From NCBI GenBank assembly GCA_001778355.1, contig MFGS01000069.1, positions 3,593-10,137 on the forward strand: DNA of 6,545 bases. The letters run 5' to 3'. Under the pieces are notes generated by a model. It was given only the letters and a program-made list of their open reading frames with translations, was not told the origin of the DNA and did no database searches. This DNA comes from Candidatus Firestonebacteria bacterium RIFOXYA2_FULL_40_8. GTDB taxonomy: Bacteria; Oederibacteriota; D2-FULL-39-29. Made by a program: the position numbers and the translations under genes. Of the stretch, positions 6,026 to 6,545 are shown one piece after another (position 1 is the stretch's first letter; the number at the start of each line of letters is the position of its first letter).

Positions 6026-6545
6026 ATGGATGTCTCAATAATTATAGTTAACTGGAATGTCAAAGATTATTTGCAGAAATGCCTTGTCTCTGTGTACCGT
6101 GAGACAAAAGGCGTCTCTTTTGAGATATTTATGACGGATAACGCTTCCAAAGACGGTTCGGTCGAGATGGTAAGGCGGGAGTTTCCGAAAGTTAAAGTGA
6201 TAGCTAACAGTGAAAATATGGGTTTTTCCCGCGCAAATAATCAGGCTCTGGAACAATGCAAGGGTGAATATGTTGTGTTTTTAAATCCGGACACGGAGCT
6301 TAAGGAAAATGCAATTGAGAAATTAATGAAATTTATGAAAGCGGATCCTAAAATAGCGGTTGCCGCTCCGAAGCTTGTATATGAGGATGGCAGATTACAG
6401 CTTCTTTGCCGGAATTTTCCTTCGCCCTTTACGGATTTTATGGAAACCTTTTCTCTTGATGTACTTTTTCCGAAAAGCAGGTTTTTTAATTATTACTTTA
6501 TGGGCTTTTGGCCGCACGACAGTACAAGAGAAGTTGACCAGCCGG
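6026..6545 (+). CDS. GT2-family glycosyltransferase, WbbL/rhamnosyltransferase-like (3' partial)
   Basis: The frame stays open from the ATG to the window edge (173 full codons) and no stop is reached. The translation is a classic GT-A fold glycosyltransferase: strand 1 is SIIIVNWN (residues 4-11), the nucleotide-binding acidic motif is TDNASKDGS with Asp38, NMGFSRANNQAL (64-75) follows, and the metal-binding DxD-equivalent is NPD at 87-89. The last visible residues, EVDQP, match the start of the VDQPMGA-type stretch that follows in WbbL-like enzymes. These transfer a sugar, often rhamnose, from a nucleotide donor to a lipid-linked glycan. Full-length members are usually about 280-330 residues, so roughly 110-160 residues lie beyond the window. 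The gene is separated from the methyltransferase by only 24 bases and is very probably part of the same operon. The family is secure; the donor sugar is a guess. Confidence 0.9.
   Translation, partial: MDVSIIIVNWNVKDYLQKCLVSVYRETKGVSFEIFMTDNASKDGSVEMVRREFPKVKVIANSENMGFSRANNQALEQCKGEYVVFLNPDTELKENAIEKLMKFMKADPKIAVAAPKLVYEDGRLQLLCRNFPSPFTDFMETFSLDVLFPKSRFFNYYFMGFWPHDSTREVDQP

Noticed and set aside
6035..6256. Minus-strand open frame of 73 codons near the right end
   Set aside because: It is antisense to the conserved N-terminal motifs of the GT2 gene, which continues past the window edge.

Overview
This window is an almost gap-free stretch of one + strand operon for building and modifying a cell-surface glycan. 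Five coding regions follow each other head to tail: a lipid-linked oligosaccharide flippase (5' end outside the window), a large protein carrying two separate radical SAM modules, a GT4-type glycosyltransferase, a class I SAM-dependent methyltransferase, and a GT2-type glycosyltransferase (3' end outside the window). No stretch over 30 bases lacks a gene, and I see no promoter, terminator, RNA gene, insertion sequence or CRISPR array.

Layout: 1-1257 flippase; 1275-3854 tandem radical SAM protein, whose Shine-Dalgarno overlaps the flippase stop; 3855-5243 GT4, whose ATG directly follows the previous stop; 5240-6001 methyltransferase, with a 4-base ATGA overlap; then 24 bases holding a perfect 16-base palindrome and an RBS; 6026 to the window edge GT2. 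The packing implies a single transcript with translational coupling.

Organism: the sequence is bacterial with moderately low GC (about low 40s percent by eye) and good Shine-Dalgarno sites. A Wzx-like flippase beside glycosyltransferases suggests an O-antigen or exopolysaccharide locus of a Gram-negative cell. Two or three predicted Fe-S clusters plus a cobalamin domain in one protein suggest an anaerobe. A candidate-phylum lineage such as Omnitrophota or Elusimicrobiota would fit, but this is an impression, not a demonstrated assignment.

Proposed teamwork (inference): the glycosyltransferases assemble a repeat unit on a lipid carrier in the cytoplasm, the methyltransferase and the radical SAM protein modify a sugar, lipid or attached group, and the flippase moves the product across the inner membrane. 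The most unusual item is the 859-residue fusion of a B12-binding-type radical SAM module with a second radical SAM module that ends in a SPASM/twitch-like cysteine region.
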